A stretch of 56,851 nt of DNA from an archaeon GW2011_AR15 (GTDB taxonomy: Archaea > Nanobdellota > Nanobdellia > Woesearchaeales > GW2011-AR15): contig CP010425.1 in assembly GCA_000830295.1 (NCBI GenBank), forward strand, positions 238,033 through 294,883. The letters run 5' to 3'. Position numbers and translations under genes: made by a program. Positions within the stretch are counted from its first letter, which is position 1; the number at the start of each line of letters is the position of its first letter. Of this stretch, positions 48,817 through 56,851 are shown piece by piece. Under the pieces are notes generated by a model. The model was not told where the DNA came from. It searched no databases and saw nothing but the letters and a program-made list of their open reading frames with translations.

Positions 48817-50286
48817 TTATCCCAAAAACCCTCTTATTGCCGCTGCCTGCTCGACTTTCTCGGACATTCCGATGAAGCTGTTGGCCCTGAAATCTTTCAG
48901 TATAAGCGAGGTTACTTTTTTGTGCCTTTCATCAGTCTCATGCTCAAACCTTGATGCGACTGATTTCACCTGCTTCTGTATTTTTTCAGGCAGTAGCTTT
49001 AGGCTTTCCTCATTGAAATATTTCAGCGAGTCCTTCATATCCTCGTCAAATGATGCTGTTACCGTGCTTATGAAATCGTAGTCCTTTTCTGTAAGGCTGC
49101 TCATCCCCAGCAGCTCGGGCGGCAGGCCGAATGAGTACATTGCGCCGCAGAATTTTATTGCCCTGGGAAGGGAGACCCCTGTCTGCTTTCTTGAATATCC
49201 GAAAAGCCCTATGTGCAGCTTTCTTTTCCTCCTTTCCGGAACATAAGAAGACATCTGGTTCACTAAGGGAGCTATCTGCGTGACCTGCTTCTGGTATTCA
49301 GAGGAAACCTTTTCTATCATCTCCCTTGCTTTTTTCTCGTCGACTTCCATCGGCTTTCCCATTTTTGCTTCTTCAATTTTTTCTACTGCTTTTCTGACAA
49401 GCTCCTCTGGATAATCATACTTGAATGCTGACTGTGCTGTGAAAGTCTGCACGCTGGGGTATGCTGCCATTGCATTCTTTACATTGTCAGGCCTGAAATT
49501 CCCCCTGAACGGAGCTGACCCGCACCCTATTATAGGGTATAGGTCAACTGATTTTTTTTCTGAAAGGTAATGCAAATCCTGCAAAGCTATTTTATTGAGA
49601 AGGATTGCTGAAAGGTTCCCGTAATTCAGCGATGGGTCTGATCTTGCTAACCAAACTCTCTGGTGGCCTTCTATTTTTGCCTTGTCAAGGTATTCCCCTG
49701 TTATTTCAGCAGCCCTCAGCATGTGCTCCTTGTCTTCTATCAGCGGTATGACATTTATTGTGTCAGGCTTGAAGTCGCCTACCCACTCTTTTATTGCTGT
49801 ATTGTTGACTTTCTTCAATTTTTTTCCTGTTATGAATTTGTCATAGTATTCCTTGACCATAAGCACTTCATGGGCTGAGCTTACCATTGGTATTGAAATC
49901 TCAAATATCGGGGCTATGTCTTTCTGGTAGAAATGGTAGGCTGTGTCATAATTCCTCGGGATGCTTTCAAGGGTTTCCAGCAATAATTTGCCCTTGTTTT
50001 TCTCTACCCTTGGGTTCGGACCTCTCAGCGTTACGAAGACATCCTTGCCTATTTCATGCCTCCTGAAATAATCATCGTATTTTGTAAGCAGCTTCTCTAT
50101 GACAAAATTATCCACTTCCTTTCCCTCGCAGTCCCAGAGCTGCTCCTTTATTTTGAGGTTGGAAAAGGTATAGAATGCCTCTTTTATCTCATCATCCCCG
50201 CCTATGACAGAATTCTCTACAAAGAACGGCTGCCTGACATTGTCAGGGTGCTGGGTTGACATTACTCTGGGTATTCTGGGCTTAAT
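48817..50286 (-). CDS. ppcA: Phosphoenolpyruvate carboxylase, archaeal type
   Basis: PpcA makes oxaloacetate from PEP and bicarbonate. Family signatures: MSTQHPDNV, TLRGPNPRVE, EISIPMVSSAHEV, YPIIGCGSAPFRGNFRP, QSAFKYDYP and HIGLFGYSR. An ATG exists at 50262, but reading on upstream in frame gives KPRIPRVMSTQHPDN, which matches the conserved IPxxMSTQHPDN of the family. The only ribosome site (AAGGTGAT) lies 5 bases before an ATT codon at 50284-50286 and 33 bases from the ATG. I therefore take ATT as the start (489 aa). Confidence 0.92.
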   Translation of the reverse strand: MKPRIPRVMSTQHPDNVRQPFFVENSVIGGDDEIKEAFYTFSNLKIKEQLWDCEGKEVDNFVIEKLLTKYDDYFRRHEIGKDVFVTLRGPNPRVEKNKGKLLLETLESIPRNYDTAYHFYQKDIAPIFEISIPMVSSAHEVLMVKEYYDKFITGKKLKKVNNTAIKEWVGDFKPDTINVIPLIEDKEHMLRAAEITGEYLDKAKIEGHQRVWLARSDPSLNYGNLSAILLNKIALQDLHYLSEKKSVDLYPIIGCGSAPFRGNFRPDNVKNAMAAYPSVQTFTAQSAFKYDYPEELVRKAVEKIEEAKMGKPMEVDEKKAREMIEKVSSEYQKQVTQIAPLVNQMSSYVPERRKRKLHIGLFGYSRKQTGVSLPRAIKFCGAMYSFGLPPELLGMSSLTEKDYDFISTVTASFDEDMKDSLKYFNEESLKLLPEKIQKQVKSVASRFEHETDERHKKVTSLILKDFRANSFIGMSEKVEQAAAIRGFLG

Positions 50287-50403
50287 TTCCTATCACCTTA
50301 GCTGATAAAGAAAACGCTGCACTATTTAACGATTATCATTATCTGCAGTCATAGAATAGGGTTATGGGGGATTAATATTTAAAATTAACTAAAGAGAACA
50401 CAA

Positions 50404-50940
50404 CTACCCATTTTTATTTAATCGAAAAAATTGTTCTAAGTTAAAATCCTTCAAAAACGTTGTGACAGAAAATAGTTGAGTTTTATAAACTAGGAAATAT
50501 GTCAATATAATTGAAGTTAGTACTATCCCAACACCAAATAACCAATAACTTTTTGATGTGTGCTGGAGTAAAAGACTAAAATCAGATATTTTTAATGAAG
50601 AAAAATAATTGTATACAATATCAAATAATGGAAGAAGGCTAAAATATTTTAGATATTTGTTTTTCTTATAAAGACAATAGATAAAAACTATAACAAAAAG
50701 ATAAAAAATATATGGTCCCATATAAAATAGAAAATAGGAGATATTGTTCTCCTGACCGGAAATAAAACAATCTGTTTTACCCCATGTTATATTTGGTTCA
50801 CCTCCAATCATTTTGCAAGGCAAAGCATGAGAAAACTCATGAATGGGGGTTGCATAATACGTTACTATATAAGTTATGCAAAGCAAAAGAACGATATAAA
50901 GTATGTTCAGTATAACAAATAATCGTTTTTTTTCTTTCAC
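50404..50940 (-). CDS. Small M50-like membrane metalloprotease A, 178 aa
   Basis: About five membrane segments. HEFSH (His34, Glu35, His38) in the second helix is the zinc site of site-2-type proteases, and FDIVYNYF (Asp107) in a later helix can be the third ligand. Base composition and codon use are clearly more AT-rich than neighbours. The start is GTG with a TATA-like AATATTAAATAA about 25 bases upstream. It shares motif order with the protein at 51520 (HExxH then DIxxNY), so both are probably one family. Confidence 0.65.
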   Translation of the reverse strand: MKEKKRLFVILNILYIVLLLCITYIVTYYATPIHEFSHALPCKMIGGEPNITWGKTDCFISGQENNISYFLFYMGPYIFYLFVIVFIYCLYKKNKYLKYFSLLPLFDIVYNYFSSLKISDFSLLLQHTSKSYWLFGVGIVLTSIILTYFLVYKTQLFSVTTFLKDFNLEQFFRLNKNG

Positions 50941-51009
50941 CTAATCATCAAAATTTAGGATTTATTTAATATTTTCCAAATAAAACAAAAAAGAACTAAA
51001 AAATAAAAA

Positions 51010-51438
51010 CTATTCAACCCCAACAATCTCAACTTCAAATGTGAGGTCCTGCCCAGCTAGCGGATGGTTCAGGTCAAGCACGACTGTTGCATCCTTTACC
51101 TCCAGTATCTTCGCAGGGAAAGGCTGCCCGTCAGGCCCTCTAAGGTATATCATGGCGCCTGCTTTCAGTTCCATTCCTTCCGGCACAGGCCCTTTCGGAA
51201 GCTCCCTTACCAGTTCTTCCCTTGATTCTCCATAGGCTTCTTTTGCTATGACTTTTATCACTTTCTTCTCTCCCTTCTTCATCCCGAGCATTTCCCTTTC
51301 CAGCCCGGGGATTATCATACCTGAACCGGCTACAAATTCTAAGGGCGCTCTTTCTAGCGAGCTGTCAAAAACTTCGCCGTCATTTAACTTTCCTGTGTAG
51401 TGGAACTTAACTTTTGATTTTTCTTTTACTCCTGCCAT
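51010..51438 (-). CDS. FKBP-type peptidyl-prolyl isomerase (SlyD-like)
   Basis: 142 aa: FKBP core VKFHYTGKLNDGEVFDSS and MIIPGLEREMLGMKKGEKKVIKV, an inserted flap (PVPEGMELKAGAMIYLRGPDGQPFPAKILEVKDATVVLDLNHPL) and the returning strand LAGQDLTFEVEIVGVE. This is the SlyD/archaeal short FKBP type, a folding helper. Good ribosome site GAGGTG. Its normal base composition contrasts with the AT-rich genes on both sides. Confidence 0.93.
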   Translation of the reverse strand: MAGVKEKSKVKFHYTGKLNDGEVFDSSLERAPLEFVAGSGMIIPGLEREMLGMKKGEKKVIKVIAKEAYGESREELVRELPKGPVPEGMELKAGAMIYLRGPDGQPFPAKILEVKDATVVLDLNHPLAGQDLTFEVEIVGVE

Positions 51439-51454
51439 GAAAACACCTCATAAC

Positions 51455-51476
51455 ATACAAGAATTAAGGCTTGTAT
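51455..51476. promoter_or_regulatory. Palindrome at the FKBP promoter
   Basis: ATACAAG (51455-51461) and CTTGTAT (51470-51476) form a perfect 7-bp inverted repeat with an 8-base spacer, upstream of the FKBP start and overlapping its TATA-like GCATATACA. It could be an operator or a short RNA hairpin. Confidence 0.4.
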
Positions 51477-51519
51477 ATGCAATTGTTTTTTCTGAATATT
51501 TATAAGGTTATTGGTGAAA

Positions 51520-52161
51520 TTAAAGAGAATTAACCAGTTTTTTTAAACCATGTTGAATATAAGGAAGTAGTATTATTGTAGTTGGAATCATCATTAAAAA
51601 GGGTATTGCTATAGTGGTATTGTGGAATATTTGAGAGTGACCACATAATATTAAAGGAAGTGAAGTTGGGTTATCTGTTCCACAAATATAATTGCCTGCT
51701 ATATCATGCAACAGGAATAATACGGGAAAAGAGAATATCCATTTTTTATTCTCATTTTTTGAATATTTATAAAAGATATATGATAAAAATATGCTTACGA
51801 ATAAAGTAAAAATAATCCCACCTAGGGCAAAATTTAGAGAAAATCTCCCATTTAGAATCATCGTCTGCTGTGGCAGTTTGATGAATGAGAATATAGGTGC
51901 ATCAACCCAATTGCTGATTATAATTTCAGGAAATCTTCTATAAATCAGTAAATTATCAAGTATTGCATAAATCATATGGCCCCCTTCATGAACATAGAAT
52001 GAAAGAAAGAAGATTAATGGCGCAATGAATATACTTAATCCTAGAGTTATAACGTAGGACTCTAATTTAAAACACCATTCATCAAATCTTCTTAAAGAAG
52101 TTTTATTTGAGACTTTCTTCGATGATTTTTTGTTCTTCTTTTGTGATTCCATATATCTCAT
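51520..52161 (-). CDS. M50-like membrane metalloprotease B, 213 aa
   Basis: Basic N-terminus (SQKKNKKSSKKVSNKTSLRR), then about five membrane segments. VHEGGH (His58, Glu59, His62) is the HExxH zinc site, and LHDIAGNY (Asp153) the likely third ligand. It overlaps the end of the restriction-modification gene by 59 bases in another frame, so its translation depends on that message. Same AT-rich composition as the RM gene. Substrate unknown; a role tied to the RM system is inference. Confidence 0.68.
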   Translation of the reverse strand: MRYMESQKKNKKSSKKVSNKTSLRRFDEWCFKLESYVITLGLSIFIAPLIFFLSFYVHEGGHMIYAILDNLLIYRRFPEIIISNWVDAPIFSFIKLPQQTMILNGRFSLNFALGGIIFTLFVSIFLSYIFYKYSKNENKKWIFSFPVLFLLHDIAGNYICGTDNPTSLPLILCGHSQIFHNTTIAIPFLMMIPTTIILLPYIQHGLKKLVNSL

Positions 52162-54838
52162 AAACTAGTTTGTCAATTTTTTCATCTGTTTCTTTAATTT
52201 CTCGTTCTAACTTGGTGGTTTCAGATGTTTTTTTATCTTTTAGAGAAGAAAACCGCATAGTCATATTTAATATTTTATCAACTAAATTTATAAGTGGTCT
52301 TTGTTCAACAAGAGTTTTATTTTTAATCGGTAATGCTCTTATATTATCTGGGTACACATGCAATCCAGAACCGATAAATTGTTTAAAATAGAAGGTTATG
52401 AGTTTTGAGTTTAGTATAGCTAATAAATATTTCAAATCAAATTTTTTTGAAATCTCTAACTGTTTTTCTGAAATGTTTAGTCCTCTTCTTTGTATTCCTT
52501 GTAATTGGTAAAATGGCATACAAATAGAAAGGGTATGTTCGGCATAATAATTTTGTTCATCATACGTGGCTTTTAATCCTTCCTTTGCATTTATATCTCT
52601 TATCATTAGTTTTGGGTTTTCAAAAAGCTCTTTGAACATGGGATTATAGAGTCTTTTAATATCATAAATAAGGTATTTATTGTCAAAATTGATAGAATAC
52701 CTATTGATATCTCGCCCATCAAGCATTGGTTTACAGAGTGAATTTGCCTTTTCTTTTATAACAAATTCTTTAATATTCCCACTTCTGGCCCCCCAATTTA
52801 CATAACAAATATCATTTATAAAAATAGAATTATTCTCAATTTTTTCTTTAAGTTTGATTGTATCTGTATTCACATCTAGCCTGAACAAATACTCTTCGGT
52901 TGTTAGGAAAATATTTTGTGAAATCTCTTTTACTTCTTCCAGAATCTTTTTATTGACTGAAGGATCGACTTTTGGCTTTATTATTTTAACCTTATTATTA
53001 TTTCTTTTCTTTAGGCTAGTTTCTTTTTTTAGGACTATAATTACATTATCAACCGTTGCTTGCTCAAATATTTTATATTGTGTTAGATCAACAATTTTTA
53101 CAATGACACAATTTTCTAGAATGAATTTTCTAATATTTTTTCCATAAGGTTGAGAAAGAAATTTATCAGGTATAATGAAACTGAAATATCCACCATTGTT
53201 TAGTGATTTTATTGCTTTTTCTATAAAAAGAACATACAAGTCAAATTTTTTGTAAGCACTAAAAAAAATGTTTTGATAATATTTTACCTCATTCTCATTT
53301 TTAGAAAGAAGGTAAATATTGACATAGGGGGGATTTCCTATAACAATATTAAACGAGCCTTCATTAAACTCATTTGTCCACTTAAAGGCATCTAATCCTA
53401 CAATTGATTCATCATCAATAAGAGAGTTTCCATGTCTTATGTGTAAATCAATCTCCTCGGGCAACTTCCTATCTTTTTCAGCAGCTTTCAGTAACAGATT
53501 TAATTTTGTAATCTCAACTGCCTTGTTATCTAAATCAACGCCATAGATATTTTTCTTTAGTATTTCAGTTTTTATAGAATATGCACCCTGGCTGTCAAGC
53601 TTTTGTTGTCTTGCATAGTCGTTTGTATTCAAGTCCTTATATAGATAATCAAACGCTTTTATCAAAAATGAACCAGAGCCACATGCAGGATCAAGAATTT
53701 TAATGGATTTTGGATCAATTTTTTTGTTTTTCAATGCTTCCCACACAGTATTTTTTACTATGTAATCCACGATATAATTTGGGGTATAGTATATTCCTTG
53801 TTCTTTTCTATGTGCTTGCCCGTCAGATAGCTTTGCCCTTCCTGATTTTGTCTGTGCTAGAATCTTACCCAAGTATTGCTCATAAACCTGCCCCAAAACA
53901 TCAGCATCAATCCAATCGAAATTATAAATAAAGTCACCATTCCTTGATTCATATAATAAATAAATTAGTTTTTTGATAATGCCCCCATTGAGCCTTATAA
54001 TATCACAATCATTATCAAAATTAGGTTTGAAAAGTCCACTATTATAAACATCATTATATCTCACAAATATCTCTTTTAATCTGGAATATGCCTTGTTATC
54101 AGGAAAATGTTTAATCTCTTCAAGAGTTATATCTTCGGGGTTTATTCCAACATCTTCACTTCTTCTGATAAAAATTAATCTATCAATTATTCTTTGGGTT
54201 ATTTCATCTTTTTCATTGATGTTATATTTACTAGGATATGTTTTCTCCAAGTCATCGGAAATAATTTTCCTGATGAGCATCAAATCTTCAAGTAAGGGCT
54301 TATCAATTGAAATTCTTTTTTTTAATCTTCCCTCTTCTGCTGCTCTTTTTAATAATAAGTCTTTTTCAAAGCTCTCTTTACTGAGAAAAATTAAATCGTG
54401 GAATTTACTTAAGTATTCATCTGGTGATGCAAAATAAGAAAATACTTGGTTTATAGCATTTTCCTGTTCAACACAAAAGATTTTTAATCTCTCAAAGTTA
54501 GTAGATACTGCAAAAGGGATTCTTTTTGATAAAGCATAAGAGATAACTTGTCTATCTGCTTCCTTATCCAAGGGAACACCAACTCGTTTAACTTCCAAAA
54601 AAAATACAATTCTATCACCAATCTTAAATGCATAATCCGCTTCACCCAGATTTTCCCCTCTTCTTGCTTTAGCCTGTTTAGTGAAATCTGATTTTGTCCA
54701 TCCTAGAATTTTAATAAATAACTCCTCAATTAGTTTAGTTTCAACATCTGCTTCCAAGAATTTTTTATATTTCTGATAGTTCGCCTTAAAATCCTCTATA
54801 AGTGATATCAATTGGATTTTAATCTCTTTTTCATCCAT
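52103..54838 (-). CDS. Type IIG restriction-modification enzyme (Eco57I-like)
   Basis: 911 aa, endonuclease and N6-adenine methyltransferase in one chain. N-terminal nuclease: GEADYAF and VFFLEVKR (Asp68, Glu82, Lys84). Methylase: motif I DPACGSGSF (383-391) and motif IV IGNPPYVN (502-505). The C-terminal half holds the target-recognition part (INWGARSGN-like start CYVNWGARSG, LLAILNSKLITFYFKQFIGSGLHVYP) and ends in a coiled coil. TATA CATTTAAATAG makes it leaderless. AT-rich, so probably acquired by transfer. No separate specificity subunit is needed. Confidence 0.9.
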   Translation of the reverse strand: MDEKEIKIQLISLIEDFKANYQKYKKFLEADVETKLIEELFIKILGWTKSDFTKQAKARRGENLGEADYAFKIGDRIVFFLEVKRVGVPLDKEADRQVISYALSKRIPFAVSTNFERLKIFCVEQENAINQVFSYFASPDEYLSKFHDLIFLSKESFEKDLLLKRAAEEGRLKKRISIDKPLLEDLMLIRKIISDDLEKTYPSKYNINEKDEITQRIIDRLIFIRRSEDVGINPEDITLEEIKHFPDNKAYSRLKEIFVRYNDVYNSGLFKPNFDNDCDIIRLNGGIIKKLIYLLYESRNGDFIYNFDWIDADVLGQVYEQYLGKILAQTKSGRAKLSDGQAHRKEQGIYYTPNYIVDYIVKNTVWEALKNKKIDPKSIKILDPACGSGSFLIKAFDYLYKDLNTNDYARQQKLDSQGAYSIKTEILKKNIYGVDLDNKAVEITKLNLLLKAAEKDRKLPEEIDLHIRHGNSLIDDESIVGLDAFKWTNEFNEGSFNIVIGNPPYVNIYLLSKNENEVKYYQNIFFSAYKKFDLYVLFIEKAIKSLNNGGYFSFIIPDKFLSQPYGKNIRKFILENCVIVKIVDLTQYKIFEQATVDNVIIVLKKETSLKKRNNNKVKIIKPKVDPSVNKKILEEVKEISQNIFLTTEEYLFRLDVNTDTIKLKEKIENNSIFINDICYVNWGARSGNIKEFVIKEKANSLCKPMLDGRDINRYSINFDNKYLIYDIKRLYNPMFKELFENPKLMIRDINAKEGLKATYDEQNYYAEHTLSICMPFYQLQGIQRRGLNISEKQLEISKKFDLKYLLAILNSKLITFYFKQFIGSGLHVYPDNIRALPIKNKTLVEQRPLINLVDKILNMTMRFSSLKDKKTSETTKLEREIKETDEKIDKLVYEIYGITKEEQKIIEESLK

Positions 54839-54965
54839 TATAGTTAAACTATTTAAATGGAATTAATAAAGTTTTGTGCAAATTTTAGATATATTACAGA
54901 AAGAAACCATGTTTGAAATTAGTTGAAGAGCAAAGAATATAAACAACTCTTTTATCCAAGGACAG

Positions 54966-56153
54966 ATGAAATTCGACAGGAGATATGCAACCATTTTTCT
55001 GATAATGGTCACCGAAGTCCTGGGATTCTCGCTTATACTTCCCTTCCTCCCATTCTATGTTGAAGAGCTTGGAGCAACGCCCCTGACATACGGGCTTATA
55101 CTAGCATCATTCTCACTGCTGCAGTTCATCTCCGCGCCCATAATGGGCAGATTAAGTGACCACTACGGAAGAAGGCCGATGCTGATATTCTCCCAGATGT
55201 CAACATGCCTGAGCTTCATCATACTTGCTTTTGCAGATAACATCTGGCTGGTTTTCCTCTCAAGGATTGTGGACGGGATGCTGGGGAGCAACTTCACCAT
55301 AGCGCAGGCATATATAAGCGACATCTCCTCAAAAAAAGACAGGAGCAAGGCATTTGGAATAGGCGGCATTGCCTTCGGCGCCGGATTCCTCATAGGGCCT
55401 GCGATAGGCGGCACACTGGCGGGAATAAGCCACAGCATCCCCTCATTTTTGGCGGCGGGCGCTTCTTTCATGACAATCCTGATGACAATGTTCCTCCTTC
55501 CTGAAACAGTAAAGAAAAAGAAGAATATAAGCTTCAGGATAAGAGAGGCATTCCATTTCAGGGATTACAAAAAATATTTCTCAATGCCGAAAATCTCAGG
55601 AAGGCTCTGGCAGTATTTCTCCTTTGCCCTGACGCATACAATGTATGTTACAAGCTTTGCATTTTTTGTAGAAAGAGTATTGAATTTCAACTCGTCAAAT
55701 GTCGGCTTCCTGCTTACATATGTCGGCTTTGTAAGCATCATATTCAGGGGGACCCTGCTGTCAAGGCTTATTGACAGGTTCGGGGAGAAAAAGCTGAGGT
55801 ATGCCGGCGGGATTTTCATACTGCTTGCGATGCTCAACATGATTTTCCTGAGGCAGTGGTGGCTTTTCCTTGTAACAATGACGCTGTTCTCTGTCGGCGC
55901 AGGCATGGCGATGCCGCTGCTTGCAGGCTCTGTATCAAGGGCAGTGAGCCCTAAGGAGCAGGGAGCAATAATGGGGCTTGTGGGATCAATGATGAGCATA
56001 TCCCAGATAATCGGGCCTCTAATAGGAAATGCTTTGATACATTATTTCTTCCCCGGCAGCCTTGGCATTGCAGCTGCTGTAACCATTTCAGTGGCTTTTA
56101 TGCTGATGTTAAGGGAAGACAGTAAAAAAAATGCAAAGAAAATGATTGCCTGA
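54966..56153 (+). CDS. Major facilitator superfamily transporter
   Basis: 395 aa, about 12 membrane segments. MFS motif A GRLSDHYGRRPMLI between helices 2 and 3, PFLPFYVEELGATPLTYGLI in helix 1 and GFLIGPAIGGTLAG in helix 5 place it with drug/H+ antiporters of the 12-helix class (TetA-like). Substrate unknown. It ends one base before the S9 gene on the other strand. TATA-like AATATAAACAAC lies about 20-25 bases before the ATG. Confidence 0.88.
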   Translation: MKFDRRYATIFLIMVTEVLGFSLILPFLPFYVEELGATPLTYGLILASFSLLQFISAPIMGRLSDHYGRRPMLIFSQMSTCLSFIILAFADNIWLVFLSRIVDGMLGSNFTIAQAYISDISSKKDRSKAFGIGGIAFGAGFLIGPAIGGTLAGISHSIPSFLAAGASFMTILMTMFLLPETVKKKKNISFRIREAFHFRDYKKYFSMPKISGRLWQYFSFALTHTMYVTSFAFFVERVLNFNSSNVGFLLTYVGFVSIIFRGTLLSRLIDRFGEKKLRYAGGIFILLAMLNMIFLRQWWLFLVTMTLFSVGAGMAMPLLAGSVSRAVSPKEQGAIMGLVGSMMSISQIIGPLIGNALIHYFFPGSLGIAAAVTISVAFMLMLREDSKKNAKKMIA

Positions 56154-56552
56154 TTACCTGTATGACTTCTGCTTCTTGGCCCTTGCATGACCGTGCGTGT
56201 TCGGCTTGTGTGTTTCCTTACGCCTTACGTCAGCAACAAGAAGGTGCCTGTCATATTCAAGGAAAACCTGCTTAAGCCTTGGTGAATGTTCTACAAGCGC
56301 CCTTGCTATTGCTGTCCTTGTGGCATCGCTCTGGCTCATCGGGCCGCCGCCTATAACTTTTACAGTGATGTCAATGCTGTTCCTTATATCCCCTGACAAT
56401 ATAAGAGGCTCTTCTATCCTCATCCTGTATACCTTAGGCTCATACAATTCAAGAGGAACATTATTTATCCTTACCTTGCCTGTGCCCTTGCTCAGGGCTG
56501 CTCTGGCAATTGCTGTTTTTCTCTTTCCTGATTCATTTATTGTCTTACTCAA
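56154..56552 (-). CDS. rps9: 30S ribosomal protein S9
   Basis: About 132 aa: SGKRKTAIARAALSKGTGKVRINNVPLELYEP, GGGPMSQSDATRTAIARAL and the basic end RRKETHKPNTHGHARAKKQKSYR are S9 signatures. A GTG at 56561 is in frame, but the TTG at 56552 (MSKTINESGKRK) has AGGTG six bases before it. It follows L13 in the standard archaeal order. Confidence 0.95.
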   Translation of the reverse strand: MSKTINESGKRKTAIARAALSKGTGKVRINNVPLELYEPKVYRMRIEEPLILSGDIRNSIDITVKVIGGGPMSQSDATRTAIARALVEHSPRLKQVFLEYDRHLLVADVRRKETHKPNTHGHARAKKQKSYR

Positions 56553-56851
56553 CTCTAGCACCTATTTTCTTTGATATTTCCTTCAATGTAGTGTATCTTA
56601 AATTTGGAAGCTCTGCCTTTGTCTTGCTTTCAAGCTTCACAGGCTTCTCATTCTTGAATTCTTCTGGCACACCGACATAGCATAATACCCTCTTGTATGC
56701 CTCCCTTCCCCTTGTTGTGGCAAAAGGAAGCATACCCCTGACAACTCTTCTTAAAATCCTTTCAGGCCTTCTCTGGATGAACGGTCCTTTTGCATGGGTT
56801 CCCTTGTGCATCCTCTCAAGGTAGTCCTTGTATGTGTTCTCTTTTTTCCCT
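56545..56851 (-). CDS. rpl13: 50S ribosomal protein L13 (5' end off the window)
   Basis: C-terminal 101 codons. GKKENTYKDYLERMHKGTHAKGPFIQRRPERIL and VVRGMLPFATTRGREAYKRVLCYVGVPEEF are the archaeal L13 core (RGMLP, G-x-A). Its last codons overlap the S9 start region, so the two are coupled. Confidence 0.95.
   Translation of the reverse strand, partial: GKKENTYKDYLERMHKGTHAKGPFIQRRPERILRRVVRGMLPFATTRGREAYKRVLCYVGVPEEFKNEKPVKLESKTKAELPNLRYTTLKEISKKIGARVE

Noticed and set aside
50290-54960. Transposon or integrated virus carrying the RM genes
   Set aside because: No transposase, integrase, terminal inverted repeats or flanking direct repeats could be seen at the ends.

Overview
This looks like a chromosomal piece of an archaeon. 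Archaeal markers are an SRP (7S) RNA gene, class I lysyl-tRNA synthetase, archaeal-type PEP carboxylase, aCPSF1/FttA, a 20S proteasome beta subunit, HerA, Mre11, SecF-SecD, a tRNA with an intron in the anticodon loop, L13-S9, TATA boxes about 25 bases before start codons and many leaderless starts. Small compact genes, VKOR/CcdA thiol chemistry, a KGYLYF-type small protein, many lineage-specific hypotheticals and several bacterial-type enzymes (AspRS with GAD domain, RpiB, GatCAB, phenylalanine hydroxylase) suggest a DPANN lineage such as Woesearchaeota/Pacearchaeota. That placement is inference.

Layout. 1-3.3 kb (minus): hisS (partial), two lineage-specific genes, tRNA-His and an Asp/Glu racemase, read in one direction. 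3.3-5.8 kb: a phenylalanine 4-hydroxylase behind a Tyr-rich mini-ORF, facing a dihydrolipoamide-dehydrogenase-like gene. 5.8-7.9 kb (plus): a disulfide operon (CPFC micropeptide, VKOR, thioredoxin-like lipoprotein, CcdA-like, DoxX-like). 8-18.6 kb: OB-fold protein, radical SAM protein, LysRS-I, a Cas4/RecB-like nuclease, an aminotransferase, CutA, a Lys-rich micro-protein and orphan genes. 18.7-25.2 kb: secFD, proteasome beta, FttA, SRP RNA. 25.2-31.6 kb: UlaG-like MBL, Rpe, RpiB, tRNA-Asn with flanking partial copies of itself, and a large type II/IV secretion F-type membrane protein. 31.7-35.9 kb: Adk, a LMW-phosphatase-like protein, TruD, an HTH/PIN toxin-antitoxin-like pair separated by two overlapping minicistrons, and a tandem-repeat small protein. 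36-40 kb: HerA and Mre11 separated by two opposite-strand genes, with no Rad50 or NurA in view.

40-50.3 kb (minus): kinase, AlaX, a gatC-gatA-patatin-gatB cluster joined by 4-base overlaps, HAD, bacterial-type aspS and ppcA. AspRS, GatCAB and tRNA-Asn together fit Asn-tRNA synthesis by transamidation; no asparaginyl-tRNA synthetase is seen here. 50.3-54.9 kb is visibly AT-rich: a 911-residue type IIG restriction-modification protein, a downstream overlapping M50-like membrane metalloprotease and, beyond an ordinary FKBP gene, a second member of the same membrane family. 55-56.9 kb: an MFS transporter and S9/L13.

Most notable: (i) the Tyr-rich leader ORF with alternative stems before a Tyr-forming enzyme; (ii) minicistrons repeating the N-terminus of the downstream PIN protein with different codons; (iii) the AT-rich RM plus twin-metalloprotease island; (iv) a ribosome-site-masking stem directly after tRNA-His; (v) an ATT start for PEP carboxylase; (vi) the CPFC peptide at the head of the redox operon. 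No CRISPR array, transposase or rRNA was seen.
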